Made by a program: the position numbers and the translations under genes
Notes under the pieces: generated by a model
The model's database searches: none
What the model was told of the DNA's origin: nothing
Seen by the model: only the letters and a program-made list of their open reading frames with translations
Assembly (NCBI GenBank): GCA_001683735.1
Contig: LUGG01000001.1
Location: forward strand, 62,001 to 126,000
Length of the DNA: 64,000 nt
Direction: 5' to 3'
From: Grifola frondosa
Taxonomy: Eukaryota > Basidiomycota > Agaricomycetes > Polyporales > Grifolaceae
In this document: in pieces, positions 1 through 11,135 of the stretch
Layout: each line of letters starts with the position of its first letter
Numbering within the stretch: position 1 is the first letter of the stretch

Positions 1-479
1 GTGCTAACTGAAGTATCAGTCGCAGAGCAGTTTACCGTCTCTCGGACCTTGCATGTTCCTCTCCTGTATGGTGTGAAAACAGGCCTCGTCTAAGCATTAT
101 CCGCCACGGTCGCTGGAGGCAATGCCTCAAGGTTCGTTGGCCGGTTATTCTAACATGGATCTAAAACCTGAGGCCTGAGCGCTAAACACTACGCCCCAAC
201 AAAATGCGTACTGATGACCAAATGCAGTAAACGGTAACATTTGTTGATGATTTCCTCCACGGTACGGCTAACCATCAGAGCCTTTAACAATCCCGTGTTA
301 TACGTTATAAAGCTGGACTGCGACCATCTCGGCGTCTAGCACTGCTTAATTTGACAGATTGCGTACGTTGTCTTAAAGTTCTGGACCCCTTAGATATCAG
401 GTACCCTATACGCACAGGCGGTCGATGGACGCGCCCCCCGCCCATCATTCACGTTGACGACAACTTGATACTCGTCGCA
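1..479. other. Left-edge non-coding stretch
   Basis: No open frame here resembles a known protein and no RNA gene is visible. It ends where homology to the second duplication unit begins, at about 480. Confidence 0.5.
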
Positions 480-739
480 TCTGCGGCTGAAGATGCTGTG
501 TTTATACCTATGCGGGATCAGTGCCTCACATGTAGAGCGTCGCTCGCCCTCGGCTGTTTATCGCCATGTGAGTGCTCGGTCTGATCTTCCTCGCTACTCG
601 GAAAAACGTGTTTCGTTGTACAGAGATACTTGATGTTTCCCTTGGCATCTCTTGTCACTACGGTGATCTTCCCGAAAGCGCGTTCGTGGCCTAGGACAGG
701 CGGTCGTTAGTGATCCGTGACAGTTTGATCGAATGTGTG

Positions 740-747
740 TATATAAG
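740..747 (+). promoter_or_regulatory. TATA box of secreted-protein gene A
   Basis: TATATAAG lies about 125 bases before the predicted ATG and is matched in position by CATATAAG ahead of the duplicate gene. A pyrimidine-rich tract follows, typical of fungal promoters. Confidence 0.6.
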
Positions 748-871
748 TTGGCTCTGCGATAGATTGATTCCTTCGACGCGTCCTGGTGGCCTTCCCTTCG
801 TTCTACTGTCAAATTTTTTCTACACACTCCTTTTGTTGACGATTTCAAGTCATTCTTTGAGTCTCGACACC

Positions 872-3027
872 ATGGTATTTTCTCTCTTTCTAGCTGCTCT
901 CCTCCCGATTGCAGTACGCGCCGCGAATGATTGGTCGAAGCCGTGTTTCGGCGAGTGTAACTACGATATCACAGGTGCTGTCTCGGGCACAATGCGAATA
1001 GTAAGCATAGATGGTTTTAATTGTTTAAATTCACTATGATAGAATTCTCACATTATCCATTTCCTTAGAGCGGGTCACAGAGTGCAATCTCGGATATCAC
1101 CAAGGCTGCCGGATGGGTGATTCTTAATTGTGACGCAAACAGCACTGCTCAGGACATTCGCGCTGTGTGTAACGATACAAGCGCAGGATGCGAGAATCTC
1201 TATCAAAACGGTGCTGCCGGTACCATTGTCCGGCTACCCCAGGACGTATGTTGGTTTCTTCATTTTTGAAACATCCGAGTGTAATTCATGTTGGTATAGT
1301 GTGGCGCTACGCCGTTTGCCCGTGTGGCAAAGGAGTGGGTTCATCAAAATCAATCTATTCCCGCAAGCATGCAGGCTGTAATCCGCCGCCGAGACGGCAC
1401 GATCCCCTCGTCAAGGGTATCAGGCTAGATACTAGTTTCCACGCGGTTGATCCATCACAGTGAGCTTGATTTCTCTGAGGCACGTTTCTTGCATTTTGAC
1501 TTTGATCAGGAATGGCAACGTCACGATTTTTGTCCAAGGCACTTCCATCGCTGGCGCTGCTGGTAATGCCACAGTTATTGCTCCTTCAAAGCGTGGGTTG
1601 TTCGGTGATGTCAAGGGCGCTCTGGAAAGTGAGTTGTCATAAAAGTGTACTTCGTTTCATTCGCTGTAATTGACCTTCCTGTTAGATTTTGCTAGTTTCG
1701 ACAAGAATATCAGTGCGACCAGCCCGCTACAATTTAGCCATTCGGTTAACCTGTTCAACACATCGATTAACTGCCCGCAAAACGGTCTTGTTCCGGGTTT
1801 CGGTGGAAGTGTCAGCGTCGATCTGCAACCTTCAATCAATGCAACCGTCACTTATGGAGTCGCTGCCAACGGGTCACTGATTCCCCCTTCTATCGACTCA
1901 TTCGGCTTGTTTGCTAGTATGCACAGCACTTCTGCAGTGGGTTATCTCATTAACTCGGTGTCATTTTAGGACTTGATGGAACCCTTGATGGTACTTTGTC
2001 GCTTGATACTGATCTTGTCGTACGAATTATCTATCTTTCGCTTTTGCGGTCATACTGAGTTTCCTAACGCACTTAGGGTACCATTGGTACTGGTCAAATA
2101 CCCATATTCACGGTTGGGATTCCTGGACTGGACTTCCCCGGGTGGGTTTTTTCTAGTGACTATCACAATCACCACTAACTGGAGATTGTTCTTATATAGA
2201 ATATTCAGCGTTGGCCCTACATTCACCGTGAACGTTGAAGCCGATGCCACCCTCGATACCAACATTAACCTAGCCGTTGACTTGGCCTACACCATGTCTA
2301 ATGCAGAGTTGTTCTTCCCGCCCTCCACTCCCCATCAGCATCAGGCGGATCTTTCGTGCCCGGCGATTCCAGTATGTTACTCCAACTCCCATGATCATGC
2401 AATGGATGTTAAAGTTTACGCTGCAGACCTCAAATTGTCTGTCAGCCCTAACGTGACCTCGCATGGTACACTCACCGCACATCTCATACCTACTGTAATG
2501 CCGCGTTCTTCCTGAAATGACCCATGCGCTAACGGAGATCTCAGGTGGCCTTTGGTGTCAGTGTAATTGATGGACTCGCCGATGTTACCATTAATCTCGA
2601 CCTCGATGCCTCCGCTTCGCTGGACCTTTCCTTGCAAGCCGTTGCATCGGCAGGCGTGGCAACAAATGCAAATGGGACCAGCACAAGCACTGAATTCGGT
2701 GGTTGTGTCGACGTGCAGACCGGTTTGTCCGTGAATGCTGGCGCGGACGGGTCATTCTTCAAACTCTTCGACGCGTGGACAACTGTCTCCCTCTTCTCGA
2801 AGACATTCGACCTGTTCAAGGTGCGCAGCAGAATTCCCTCGTGTGCACATAGTGGCTGACGGAGATGGTGACAGAAATGTTTTGGAAGCACTCCTGCACG
2901 CCGGGCATACACGGGCCGCAAGGCCCGTGCTGCACTGCTTGCGAAACGACTGGCTATTTCATGCCCCAGCTTCGGGTCAAGCACCGCAGCCTCAGTCGTT
3001 GACGAGACTGTCAAAGGATCGAGGTGA
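872..3027 (+). CDS. Secreted protein A, tandem copy 1 (function unknown)
   Basis: This is a multi-exon gene for a secreted protein of a fungus-specific family I recognise only as hypothetical. The start has a good context (CACCATGG) and opens with a signal peptide ending near VRAANDW. About eleven exons follow from comparison with the neighbouring copy: 872-1000, 1069-1245, 1300-1459, 1510-1628, 1686-1916, 1970-2019, 2077-2141, 2200-2371, 2427-2494, 2545-2820 and a last exon ending near 3027. Conserved blocks are a Cys-rich N-terminus (CFGECNYD, WVILNCDAN), RLPQD, a C..TPFARVAKEW block and a repetitive beta-rich C-terminal half with many N-glycosylation sequons. Two lesions break the frame relative to copy 2: one base missing in the C run at 1404-1407, and a length change near 2331-2340. 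The stop could instead lie after a further intron, near 3090. Substrate and activity are unknown. Confidence 0.7.
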
Positions 3028-3535
3028 GTTTCGTGTTCTTATCATTCCAATCGTTCTAACATATCTTGCGTTTGTGAAGTTTAACCTAGGATACCCATGA
3101 CTGTCATCTGGAGACTCAGTTTTTATTCGTATATATATGCCTGGAGATCAATCTGTTTAATTTAAAGAGACAGTGTTTGTGCACTGTATTCAAATCTAGG
3201 ACTGCACAAGTTGCTTCCACATGCGCCGATGATCGGATTGCCAAGGTAGCTGCCATCATCCTCGTTAACTACAGCTACATCGGCCTGAGATGCTGTGTTT
3301 ACTTATCTCGTATGTTGAGCACCGATCCTTTTGAGTGCGGGTGGTTCAAGGCAGTACATCGCAACGTGAGTGCGCAGCTTGATCTTCCTGTTGTACGGCA
3401 TACATAATGTGTCCACATCGCACAGAGACAGTCGATATTCCACTTGGCGTTCTTGTCGCTACGGTGATCTGCCAGAAGACCACTTTGCGACTAGGACATG
3501 TGGTCATCGATGATCGCTGGCAGTTTGAGAATGAG

Positions 3536-3544
3536 CATATAAGT
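3536..3544 (+). promoter_or_regulatory. TATA box of secreted-protein gene B
   Basis: GCATATAAG sits in the same place, relative to conserved flanking blocks, as the TATA box of the first copy. Confidence 0.55.
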
Positions 3545-3663
3545 CACCTCCGCGATGAAGATGCATTTCTATGAGTCCTAGCGACATTTCCTTCGTTCTG
3601 CTGTCCATTCTTTTTTAAACATTCCTTTGATTGGCGATTTCAAGCCGTTCTTTGATATAACGC

Positions 3664-5818
3664 TATGGTACTGCCCTCTTTCTAGCTGCCCTCCTGCCAG
3701 TTGCCGTGCATGCAACAAACGATTGGTCGGAGCCTTGCCACTTCGGTGAGTGTAACTACGATGTCACAGGAGCTGTATCCGGCACTATGAGAATAGTGAG
3801 CATATACAATTGTTATTCACCATGAGTAGAATGCTCAAAGTGTCAACTTTCTTTAGAGCGGGTCTCAAAGTGCAATCTCGGATCTCACCAAGACTGCTGG
3901 ATGGGTGATCCTCAATTGTGACGCAAACAGCACTGCTCAGGACATTCGCGCTGTGTGCAACGATACAAGCGCAGGCTGCGAACATCTGTATCAAAATGGC
4001 GCTGCCGGTACTATCGTCCGGTTGCCTCAAGATGTATGTCAAGCTTTTCAATTTTTGATATATCTGGCTAACAGTACTTGCTTACAGTGCGGTGTTATGC
4101 CCTTTGCTCGGATCGCGAAAGAGTGGACACATGAAAACCAATCTATCCCTCCGAATATGCAAACGTCGATCCGCCGCCGGGACGGCTCAACACCCGTCGT
4201 CAGAGGCATCAGGCTGGACACACATTTCGACGAGGTTGACCCATCACAGTGAGCTCGGCGTTTATGGGCTTGTGGCTCATGTTCTGACTTCACACAGAAA
4301 CGGCAACGTTACGCTCTTTTTACAAGGCTCCTCGATCCCGGGAGCTGCGGGGAACGCGACGATTATTGCGCCCTCAAAGCGGGGGTTGTTAGATGACATC
4401 AAAAGTGCTCTTGAAAGTGAGTCAATATATAGGCATATTTCAGTCACTCCGTTTATGTCGACTCTCCAGGTTTTGCAAGTTTCGACAAGAATATCAGTGC
4501 GAGCACTCCGCTCGAATTCAGCGAGCCCATCAATCTTTTCAACGTCTCTGTCAATTGCACACAGAATGGGCTCGTTCCAGGTTTCGCCGGAAGTGTCAGC
4601 GTCGATCTTGACCCAGAAATTGATGCGACCATTACCTACGGAGTTGCCGTGGCAGGCTCATTGATCCCCCCTTCTATAACAGAGTTCGGCTTATTTGCTA
4701 GTAAGCATGGTGATAATTGGATCGCCCTATTCATCAACCCGGTCTGATCTGTAGGACTCGACGGGACTCTTAACGGTACACTGTCGCTCGACAGTGATCT
4801 CGTTGTATGAATTGCATTTATGCATTAACAAAGATGATGATATTGACATTTCTTGATAACATTAGGGCGCCATTGGGACTGGTCAAATTCCTCTCTTCAC
4901 GGCCGCGATTCCTGGATTGGATTTCCCTAAGTGGGTTCCTTGCTGGTAATATTAACAAACGATCCACCATACAGTATCTTCAGCATCGGCCCAACATTCG
5001 CGATCAACGCTGAGGCCGATGCCACTCTTGATGCCAGCCTCAATCTGGACGTCGACTTGGCATACACCATGTCCGGTGCGGAGCTTTTCTTCCCACCCTC
5101 GACTTCTCCGTCAGGCGGCAGCTTTGTGCCCGGTGACTCCAGTATGTCGGCTCGCCTTCTACGATTCTAGAGCAAACTGTGAAGTTTCTGCTGCAGACCT
5201 CAAATTGTCCGTCAGCCCTAACGTGACGTCGCACGGTACAGTCTCCGCACATCTCATACCTACCGTGAATTCTGTTCTGTTTTTTTGTCTCGTCTGCGCG
5301 CTAACGCAGACCTCAGGTTGGCTTTGGCCTCAATGCAATCGACGGACTCGTGACAGCAACCGTCAGCCTCGATCTCGACGCATCAGCGACGCTGAACCTG
5401 TCTCTGCAAGCCAGCACGAACTTGAATGTCGCGACCGCGACGAACGGAAGCACTGCCAGCACGAACTTGACGAACACCGAGTTAGACGGCTGTGTCGATG
5501 TGCAGACCGGTCTGTCCGTGAATGCCGGCGCGACGGGGTCGTTCTTCAGCATCTTCGACGCGTCGACCACCGTTTCGCTCTTCTCGACGACCTTTGACCT
5601 GTTCAAGGTGCGCAGCTGACCATTCGCCTGCGTGATTGAATAACGTCTCACGAGGATGGCGGTAGAAATGCTTCGGAAGCACAGCTGCGCGTAGGGCGTA
5701 CACCGGCCGCAGTGCGCGCGCTGCGCTGCTCGCCAAGCGGCTGGATATCACATGCCCGGACTTCAGCTTGAGCAGCTTGGTCTCCGTAATTGAAGAGACG
5801 ATCTCGGGATCGAGGTAG
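3664..5818 (+). CDS. Secreted protein B, tandem copy 2 (function unknown)
   Basis: This is the paralogue of gene A with the same intron positions; early exons end at 3795, 4033, 4248 and about 4410. The body is intact through all exons, including WVILNCDAN, PFARIAKEW, GPTFAINAEADATL, GGSFVPGDSS, LKLSVSPNVTSHG and an NTELDGCVDVQTGLSVN block. Its defect is at the front: ATG at 3664 is followed after two codons by a one-base gap against copy 1, so the signal-peptide frame (LFLAALLPVAVHA-like) has no upstream ATG and the ATG frame runs into a stop. Either one base was lost in sequencing near 3667 or the gene lost its secretion start. The stop is TAG at 5816-5818; an alternative last intron would move the end to about 5883. 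Function is unknown. Confidence 0.7.
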
Positions 5819-6198
5819 GGCAGCTCCGCCATCTTAGGATTCGGGGTGTCCTGACTAATTCTGCGCCTGTGTAGTTTAATCTAGACGACGATGGTTGTCG
5901 TTTCGAAACACTCTTTTTAATCTTCATATACCATACTTTGGGTTTATCTGTGATCATCATACCAGACGAATACAACCGTTCTCTCTCGCACGAAACGCTG
6001 ATGGCCGACGTCCTTCATGAGAGAAACGATCAGATTTGCGAAAAGATCCGGATTAGTACCTTACCGTCAGAGGTTTCTAGCTAGAGCACTCAAAATCATT
6101 CTGATAGATTATTGGTGAGTCCAAGTCTCTATGACTGATAAGCAGATAAAAGGCTCATCGATGTTCCCGCGGTCCCTTTCAGTCGGACCCATACTACC

Positions 6199-6791
6199 AT
6201 GGCAAGTCTGAGCCACCTGAGCAACATCGACGCCTTGGGTCTCCGAACAGCACTTGCGAACGCCCGCAAGAGCTACGAAGAAGGCGGGATACCGATAGGT
6301 GCTGCGCTGGTGGAGCACGGAAGCCCAGGCGCAGAACCACAGGTGCTCGGGCAAGGACACAACCAGCGGATCCAGAAGTCTTCCCCTGTGCTCCACGGAG
6401 AAATCGCGGCGCTAATGCTGCGGGACGGCTGACGTCTCGCGCGTACGTGCGCTCTACTATGGTGAGTCCCAGAATCGCCGAAGATAAGCACCGCAGACGA
6501 GCATCTCCGCAGTATACCACGTTGAGGTCAGTGATATGCGCTGTCTGACAAGCATGAACCCGACGAGTGTTCGCGAATCGCAGCCCGTGTAGCATGTGTA
6601 CTGGGGCGATACTCCTGTACAAGATTCCGCGGGTCGTGATCGGAGAGAATGCAAACTTCAAGGGAGACGAAGAGCTTCTTCGAAGTAGGGGCGTTGAGGT
6701 GGTAGTGCTTGACGATGACGAGTGCAAGGAGTTGATGCACCGGTTCATTCAAGAGAAGCCCGAGGTTCGTGGAGACGATATGTTCCGATAA
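6199..6791 (+). CDS. FCY1: Cytosine deaminase (Fcy1 type)
   Basis: The protein converts cytosine to uracil (and 5-fluorocytosine to 5-fluorouracil) in cytosolic pyrimidine salvage. It is a small zinc enzyme close in length to yeast Fcy1 (158 residues). Visible signatures are YEEGGIPIGAALV, GQGHNQRIQK, the zinc/catalytic motif LHGEIAAL (His plus proton-shuttling Glu) and SPCSMCTGAI with the two zinc Cys, then GENANFKGDEE and the acidic VVVLDDDECK end. Exons are 6199-6461, a 14-base micro-exon 6513-6526 (YTTL) and 6584-6791, all with GT-AG borders and consistent phase. A one-base slip near 6412-6420 separates the LHGEIAAL frame from the GRLTSRAYV frame; it is probably a sequencing indel. The downstream neighbour is on the other strand. 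Confidence 0.88.
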
Positions 6792-7140
6792 CAGAAGCTT
6801 ACCCGCGGATAGGTCTGGTATGAAGATATTGGCGAGATAATTCACTGATAAAGCATGATGCAATCAGAATGTAGTTTGTGACATACCGCAGGCTACAATG
6901 GTATCATAAGTGAGTCAAGAGACAACCGGTTCTTACCTAGCATAGCCACAGCGAACGCAAAAGGAGAGGTACAACTAGAATAGTGAAAATGGGATGAGGT
7001 GAACGGAATTTGCTTCTGTCTTGTAATTGAATTGAGATCATTGAAAACCTCGAAGCCCACGAAGCACTAGATGAAATATATGGCGCCGTCAGGATTGGAG
7101 TAAACAAAACCCGAAAGTCGATGAGCGACCACTTTACCAA
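6792..7140. other. Convergent 3' intergenic region
   Basis: This is AT-richer sequence between the ends of the cytosine deaminase and dehalogenase genes. I see no gene or RNA in it. Confidence 0.5.
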
Positions 7141-8197
7141 TTAATTCAACATCGCGGCCAACTCCTCAAAGGAGTCAACGACGATATCCACCTCGCCTCC
7201 ATCCCGCTTGCTCTTGACGCTGTTCCTCACTTCAGCGGTATCTTCAGTGGGACGACGGACATACACCGTCTTCATCCCATGGCTTGCCGCAGCGCGCACG
7301 TCGAATATATGAGCAGCTACCAACGCGCATTCGTTCGGTGCGAGCGAGAGGTGGTGCAAGGCTCCGAGGTACACTTTCGGATTCCTATGCAACTACTAAG
7401 TCGATGGCGTACACGCCTGAAACGGGGCGGCACGTACGGTTTGTAAGATCCGAGCAGCTCTCCCGAAAATATCACGTCCCAAGGAAGGTCGGCGTGTTTA
7501 GCCTGCGGTTTCGTCAGAGAAGAGGGCGCGAACATGGGCAGAGCACACTTGCCATGTCGACCAAGAGCCGAACATTTCCGTTCGAGAGGGTACCGATGAT
7601 CGCCTTGCTCTTCAGAGCGTACAGTCCCTTGGTCGCGTCCGGCCATCCTGTGCAACGTATGAAGCTGGCGATCTGGTGGATGGATGAGATTCAGGCGCAC
7701 CTTCCAACCGGTGCCATATGAGGACGAGCTCTTGACGTTTCGCTTCATCCCAGAGGGGTGCCAAGTGCTGCCACCGCGGAGACTCCAGCATGCCATCCAG
7801 GATCTGCGGGCGAATGCCAATCGACTGCAAGCTCGACCGAGTTGAACGCCGTTGCACCAACCTGTCGATGCATTATGTCTACATTGGCGGGCCCATCACC
7901 GCCTGCAGCAACGCGACGACTACGGGTAGGATAACTCAGCCGTCACTTCCAGGGTAGATCGCAATACTCACGTCGTCTCATAGTAACCACTTCTCCACTC
8001 CTTCGCAAAGCTCTCCCAGTCTGATCGAAACGATGAGTATTTGCCAAAGGACGGGAAAGTGAAGCACGACCTTCTGCGAGCCCTGGCGATTTCAGCTGTA
8101 ATTCGTTAGCGACACTACCGCACCAGTCAACAACCGTGCCGAAAACATCAAAAACAAACGCGCGAATGCCACATAGTTCGCTAGGAAAGTCAGACAT
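7141..8197 (-). CDS. Haloacid dehalogenase type II family hydrolase
   Basis: The gene encodes a HAD-superfamily hydrolase of the L-2-haloacid dehalogenase type, acting on small soluble substrates through an aspartyl intermediate. The start at 8197 gives MSDFPSELCGIRAFVFDVFG, which contains the nucleophile motif DVFGTVVDW. Later exons give FAKEWRSGYY, RRVAAGGDG, ILDGMLESPRWQHLAPLWD, IIGTLSNGNVRLL (Ser/Asn motif), KHADLPWDVIFSGELLGSYKP (motif with Lys), then NPKVYLGALHHL, CALVAAHIFDVRAA, GMKTVYVRRP and VDIVVDSFEELA. Five or six exons with GT-AG borders are needed. The frame slips by one base near 8025. Its natural substrate in fungi is not known. The tRNA-Gly on the same strand lies only 27 bases upstream of the ATG. 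Confidence 0.85.
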
Positions 8198-8223
8198 AAC
8201 GGCAAGAGCAGGAGAAATCAAAA

Positions 8224-8314
8224 TACACTGAGCGGGAGTCGAACCCGCGCCGCTTGCTATGGGTGCAACGGTAAGACATGGAAGGCAAGCATGATACCGT
8301 TTCACCATCAGTGT
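8224..8314 (-). tRNA. tRNA-Gly (UCC) with a 20-nt intron
   Basis: On the minus strand the acceptor stem ACACTGA pairs fully with TCAGTGT. The D arm is GTG-AAACGGTAT-CAT. The anticodon stem CTTGC/GCAAG encloses CTTCCA (anticodon TCC) and a 20-base insert after the base 3' of the anticodon, the canonical intron site. A four-base variable loop and the T arm GCGGG-TTCGACT-CCCGC follow. Mature length would be 71 nt including the discriminator A. A 5' A rather than the usual G is unusual for tRNA-Gly. Confidence 0.82.
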
Positions 8315-8543
8315 GGACACAATATTAATGGACATTATATATACATATGGTAGTAATGTCGACAAATCACGCAAATACTTGAACGGTTGAGGCCTGAGGC
8401 TGTCTGCGTGCTAGTACATACTTGAAATGTTTTCCTGTCATATCGTCTCTTATTGACTCTTGGGTGTGAGTGATTCCTTCGACTTGCCCTTCCCTCCTCC
8501 GATTCCTCGAGGACGCGCTCAATCTTTCGGAGTAAGTCGTTCA

Positions 8544-9739
8544 TCAACTCCCTTTTTGATTTTTGAGATCATTTATGATGCCTTTTTGCCTTTTTAGTGC
8601 AGCTTTGGAGGAGTCACGCAGCATATCGCATACTCCTCTGCGATCAGTTATGGTCCTCGGATACGACCATCGCTGATAAAAGAGGGCAGGAAGGAAGAGC
8701 AGATAGCCGTATAAAGAAGCCCTCTGCAACCCGACCATCCACACGCCAATTCGCGGTCTTCCGAAATGCGCAGCAAGGTAATCCACGGGCGCGGTGAAGA
8801 GCAACGTAACCATGATCGCGTTCGTAAGTGTCTGAAGGGTGCGGTGTTACACATAAGCAGGGGAGAAAATAGCACGATGATACTTGCCTCGACCCTCAAT
8901 GGAGGGGATCTCGAAGGTCGACTTTAATCCAGCGCTGCTTGTCCATGCCATTGGCAAGCTGCGTGACGCAGACATCCCTGTCGTGTGGCGAGAGATTGCA
9001 GCTGCCGACGTTTGGGAGTACTTGCGAACGCACCGCCATTCGTAATGTGGCACTCGACCAAACGTGATTCCACCACCACCGCACCTTCGGTAGGATATCC
9101 GTGGAGGGATACGTGTCTAGAATTTTCAGCATGCGCATGGATGTAAGATCAGCAGGATTGCATTCACCTATGGCAACATCACTCTCTGAATAGTCACCGT
9201 TCAAACCCTCAACAATGCGCAGATCTAGTTGATGTCCTCTGATTATGGCTGCCCCTGCGCGCCGGGCTTGATGGGCAGAAGCATATACATGTAAGTCACA
9301 TAAACCTTCGTCACGGTACGCCTCTTCACGGAATTCGTTCATGTCCATGTGGCAAGACCACCAGAACGCCAAAGAGGCGTAGGATTCGGCGAGCGCCACT
9401 GTGGTCCAACGGCGCGACCTTACCATGGGGTAAGAGCGACGAGCTCGGAGATGTAGCAAGAAGGCTGCACTGCAGCAGAATATCGGGAGGGCATAGCGAC
9501 CATAGTGCCAACGAGTGGAATTCTGTGAGAAAGGTTCATCTGAACACTCTATCATTACACTGGCAGTTGCTAGGACTATAGACACATACCCAGGCAGAAT
9601 CCGTTCGGAGCTTTGACTGAATAGAGAGGTTCTCTGTGGAATCTTCGAGTTCGAGCGGCGGGTCTTCGCGCACATCATGGTGTGCCGTATTATGATCTGG
9701 TGTTGGACTCAAAGTCGATTCCTTATCGTCCGAATTCAT
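8544..9739 (-). CDS. Predicted integral membrane protein, unrecognised family
   Basis: I do not recognise the family. The N-terminus from 9739 (MNSDDKESTLSPTPDHN) is acidic and Ser/Thr-rich, presumably cytosolic. After an intron come a hydrophobic stretch (YALPIFCCSAAFLLHL), a long middle exon with AFWWSCHMDMNEF and a cysteine-containing soluble part, and after another intron near 8885-8830 two further hydrophobic segments (IMVTLLFTAPVDYLAAHFG; ASLYGYLLFLPALFY). A basic, Lys-rich tail ends at 8544. Exons between are joined by plausible GT-AG introns, but exact borders are uncertain. Similar uncharacterised membrane proteins are common in Agaricomycetes. Confidence 0.6.
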
Positions 9740-10138
9740 GGATACGGCGCTTTAAATGGCACTATGAGCAATTGTGTGACAACTCGGACATCGCAGTAGA
9801 TATATACTTATGACACGAGCGTGTAGGACAGCGTACGAGTGGGAGGTACGAGGCGTTGCAGCGTACGACGACTGAACGATCGATCGAAACGCGTCGATGG
9901 CGCGTCTCGATGCCGTCGGCATGTTCACGCTACCACGTGATCCAGTCACGCGTGGGCGCGTTCTAATTTGGAGTGACGAACAGTTGCTTTTATTGAAACG
10001 GTCCAGCGCAGCTTTTCTCTACCCGCCTGGACGTTCTAATCATAATAATATCGGTACATTATTAGAACAATAGGTATTCCATTCAACACCCCTTCGTTGC
10101 ACGTCCCTCATCGCTTCACAGACTGAACTTGTCCTTGC
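9740..10138 (+). other. Divergent promoter region (membrane protein / Gdt1)
   Basis: About 400 bases separate the two divergent start codons. The half near the Gdt1 gene holds an AT-rich inverted stretch (10038-10066, with a central TAATAATAT and ATTATTAG) and a CT-rich leader before the ATG. No gene is seen. Confidence 0.5.
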
Positions 10139-11135
10139 ATGGCACAAAATGTTGACCCCACGACCCCACTCGACGAGGGCGCCCTTCACGCAATGTTCCG
10201 TTCTCTCTCTATGATCATCGTCTCAGAAATAGGAGACAAAACCTTTCTCATAGCCGCCATATTAGCTATGCGTCATCCGCGACTCGTCGTCTTCGCCGGT
10301 GCTTTCGCCTCCCTCGTCGTCATGTCCGTTCTCTCTGCCGAACTCGGGCATCTCCTGCCTACACTCATCCCGCGCAAGTGGACCCAATTCTGCGCCGCCG
10401 CGCTGTTTCTTGCATTTGGCTTGAAGATGCTCCAGGAGGGGCGCGAGATGAAGGCCGGGAACGAGAAGATTCAGGAGGAGATGAAAGAGGCCGCGGAGGA
10501 TATCGAGGGGACGACGCTGGCCAGGACGGGACAGGAGTGGTTGCTGAGAACGGGGACGATGTCATCCCGCTCGAGGCGCTGGAGGAGGGCGGGAGACCGA
10601 ATGGCCACCTGCGCAGAAATAGCAGTGCCAGACGTTCGCGCCCACAAACACAGGCAAAGGCTCTGGGAGAGGCCGCGCGCAATTTCTTCAGTCTATTCTT
10701 TGGGCCCGTTTTTGTGCAATCATTTGTACTGACTTTCCTTGGTGAATGGGGGATCGCAGCCAAATATCGACGATTGCGCTGGCAGCTGCAGACGTAAGTG
10801 CAATATTATACTACAAATCACATTATTCACATGAATGTTCATAATGCAGAATTTATACGTTGTGATGCTAGGAACTGTTGTGGGACACTCTTGCTGCACA
10901 GCGTTGGCAGTCATAGGAGGTCGATATGTTTCTACCAAGATATCCGTCAAACATGGTTCGTCGAAACGCCGGATTCGCGAGCCAATGTCTCGAAGTGCAA
11001 ATTATTACTGACTTTGCTTTTTGAACAGTGACATTGGCGGGCAGCGCGCTCTTCCTCATCTTTGGTGTCGTCTATCTCTACGAAGCGTTCTTGTCGATAG
11101 ACCCTGACACCACGGACTTTGACCCACTGTCATGA
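10139..11135 (+). CDS. GDT1: Gdt1-family (UPF0016) Golgi Mn2+/Ca2+ transporter
   Basis: Gdt1/TMEM165 proteins move Mn2+ and Ca2+ into the Golgi lumen in exchange for H+, supporting glycosylation. The first half has the signature SEIGDKTF (E-x-G-D-K/R-T/S) within the first membrane helix pair, followed by ILAMRHPRLVVFAGAFASL and further helices up to LFLAFGLKMLQEG. A central charged, Glu-rich cytosolic loop follows. The second half has FVQSFVLTFLGEWGD, where the second E-x-G-D motif spans a slip, then LYVVMLGTVVGHSCC, ALAVIGGRYVS and ALFLIFGVVYLYEAF. Two introns with correct phase lie at about 10796-10850 and 10968-11030. Two one-base slips occur, at 10507-10510 (GGGG) and 10748-10752 (GGGGG); in both cases one extra G restores the family sequence, so these are most likely sequencing deletions. 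Confidence 0.92.

Larger units (their letters stand above)
480..3100 (+). repeat. Tandem duplication, unit 1 (promoter plus secreted-protein gene A)
   Basis: The unit aligns by eye with about 3270-5900. Shared landmarks, in order, are a TGAGTGC motif followed by GATCTTCCT, a CTACGGTGATCT block, a CAGTTTGA block just ahead of a TATAAG box, TTCCTTCGTTCT, GATTTCAAG and then the complete exon-intron series of the gene. Introns are less conserved than exons, so the copies have diverged for some time. The duplication carries its own promoter, so both copies could start out with the same expression pattern. Confidence 0.85.
3270..5900 (+). repeat. Tandem duplication, unit 2 (promoter plus secreted-protein gene B)
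   Basis: This is the second unit of the direct duplication, in the same orientation and starting about 170 bases after unit 1 ends. It has the same order of promoter blocks and exons as the first unit. Confidence 0.85.

Noticed and set aside
872..5818. Firm call of the two secreted-protein genes as pseudogenes
   Set aside because: Single-base slips occur in many essential genes of this window, so the lesions may be sequencing errors.
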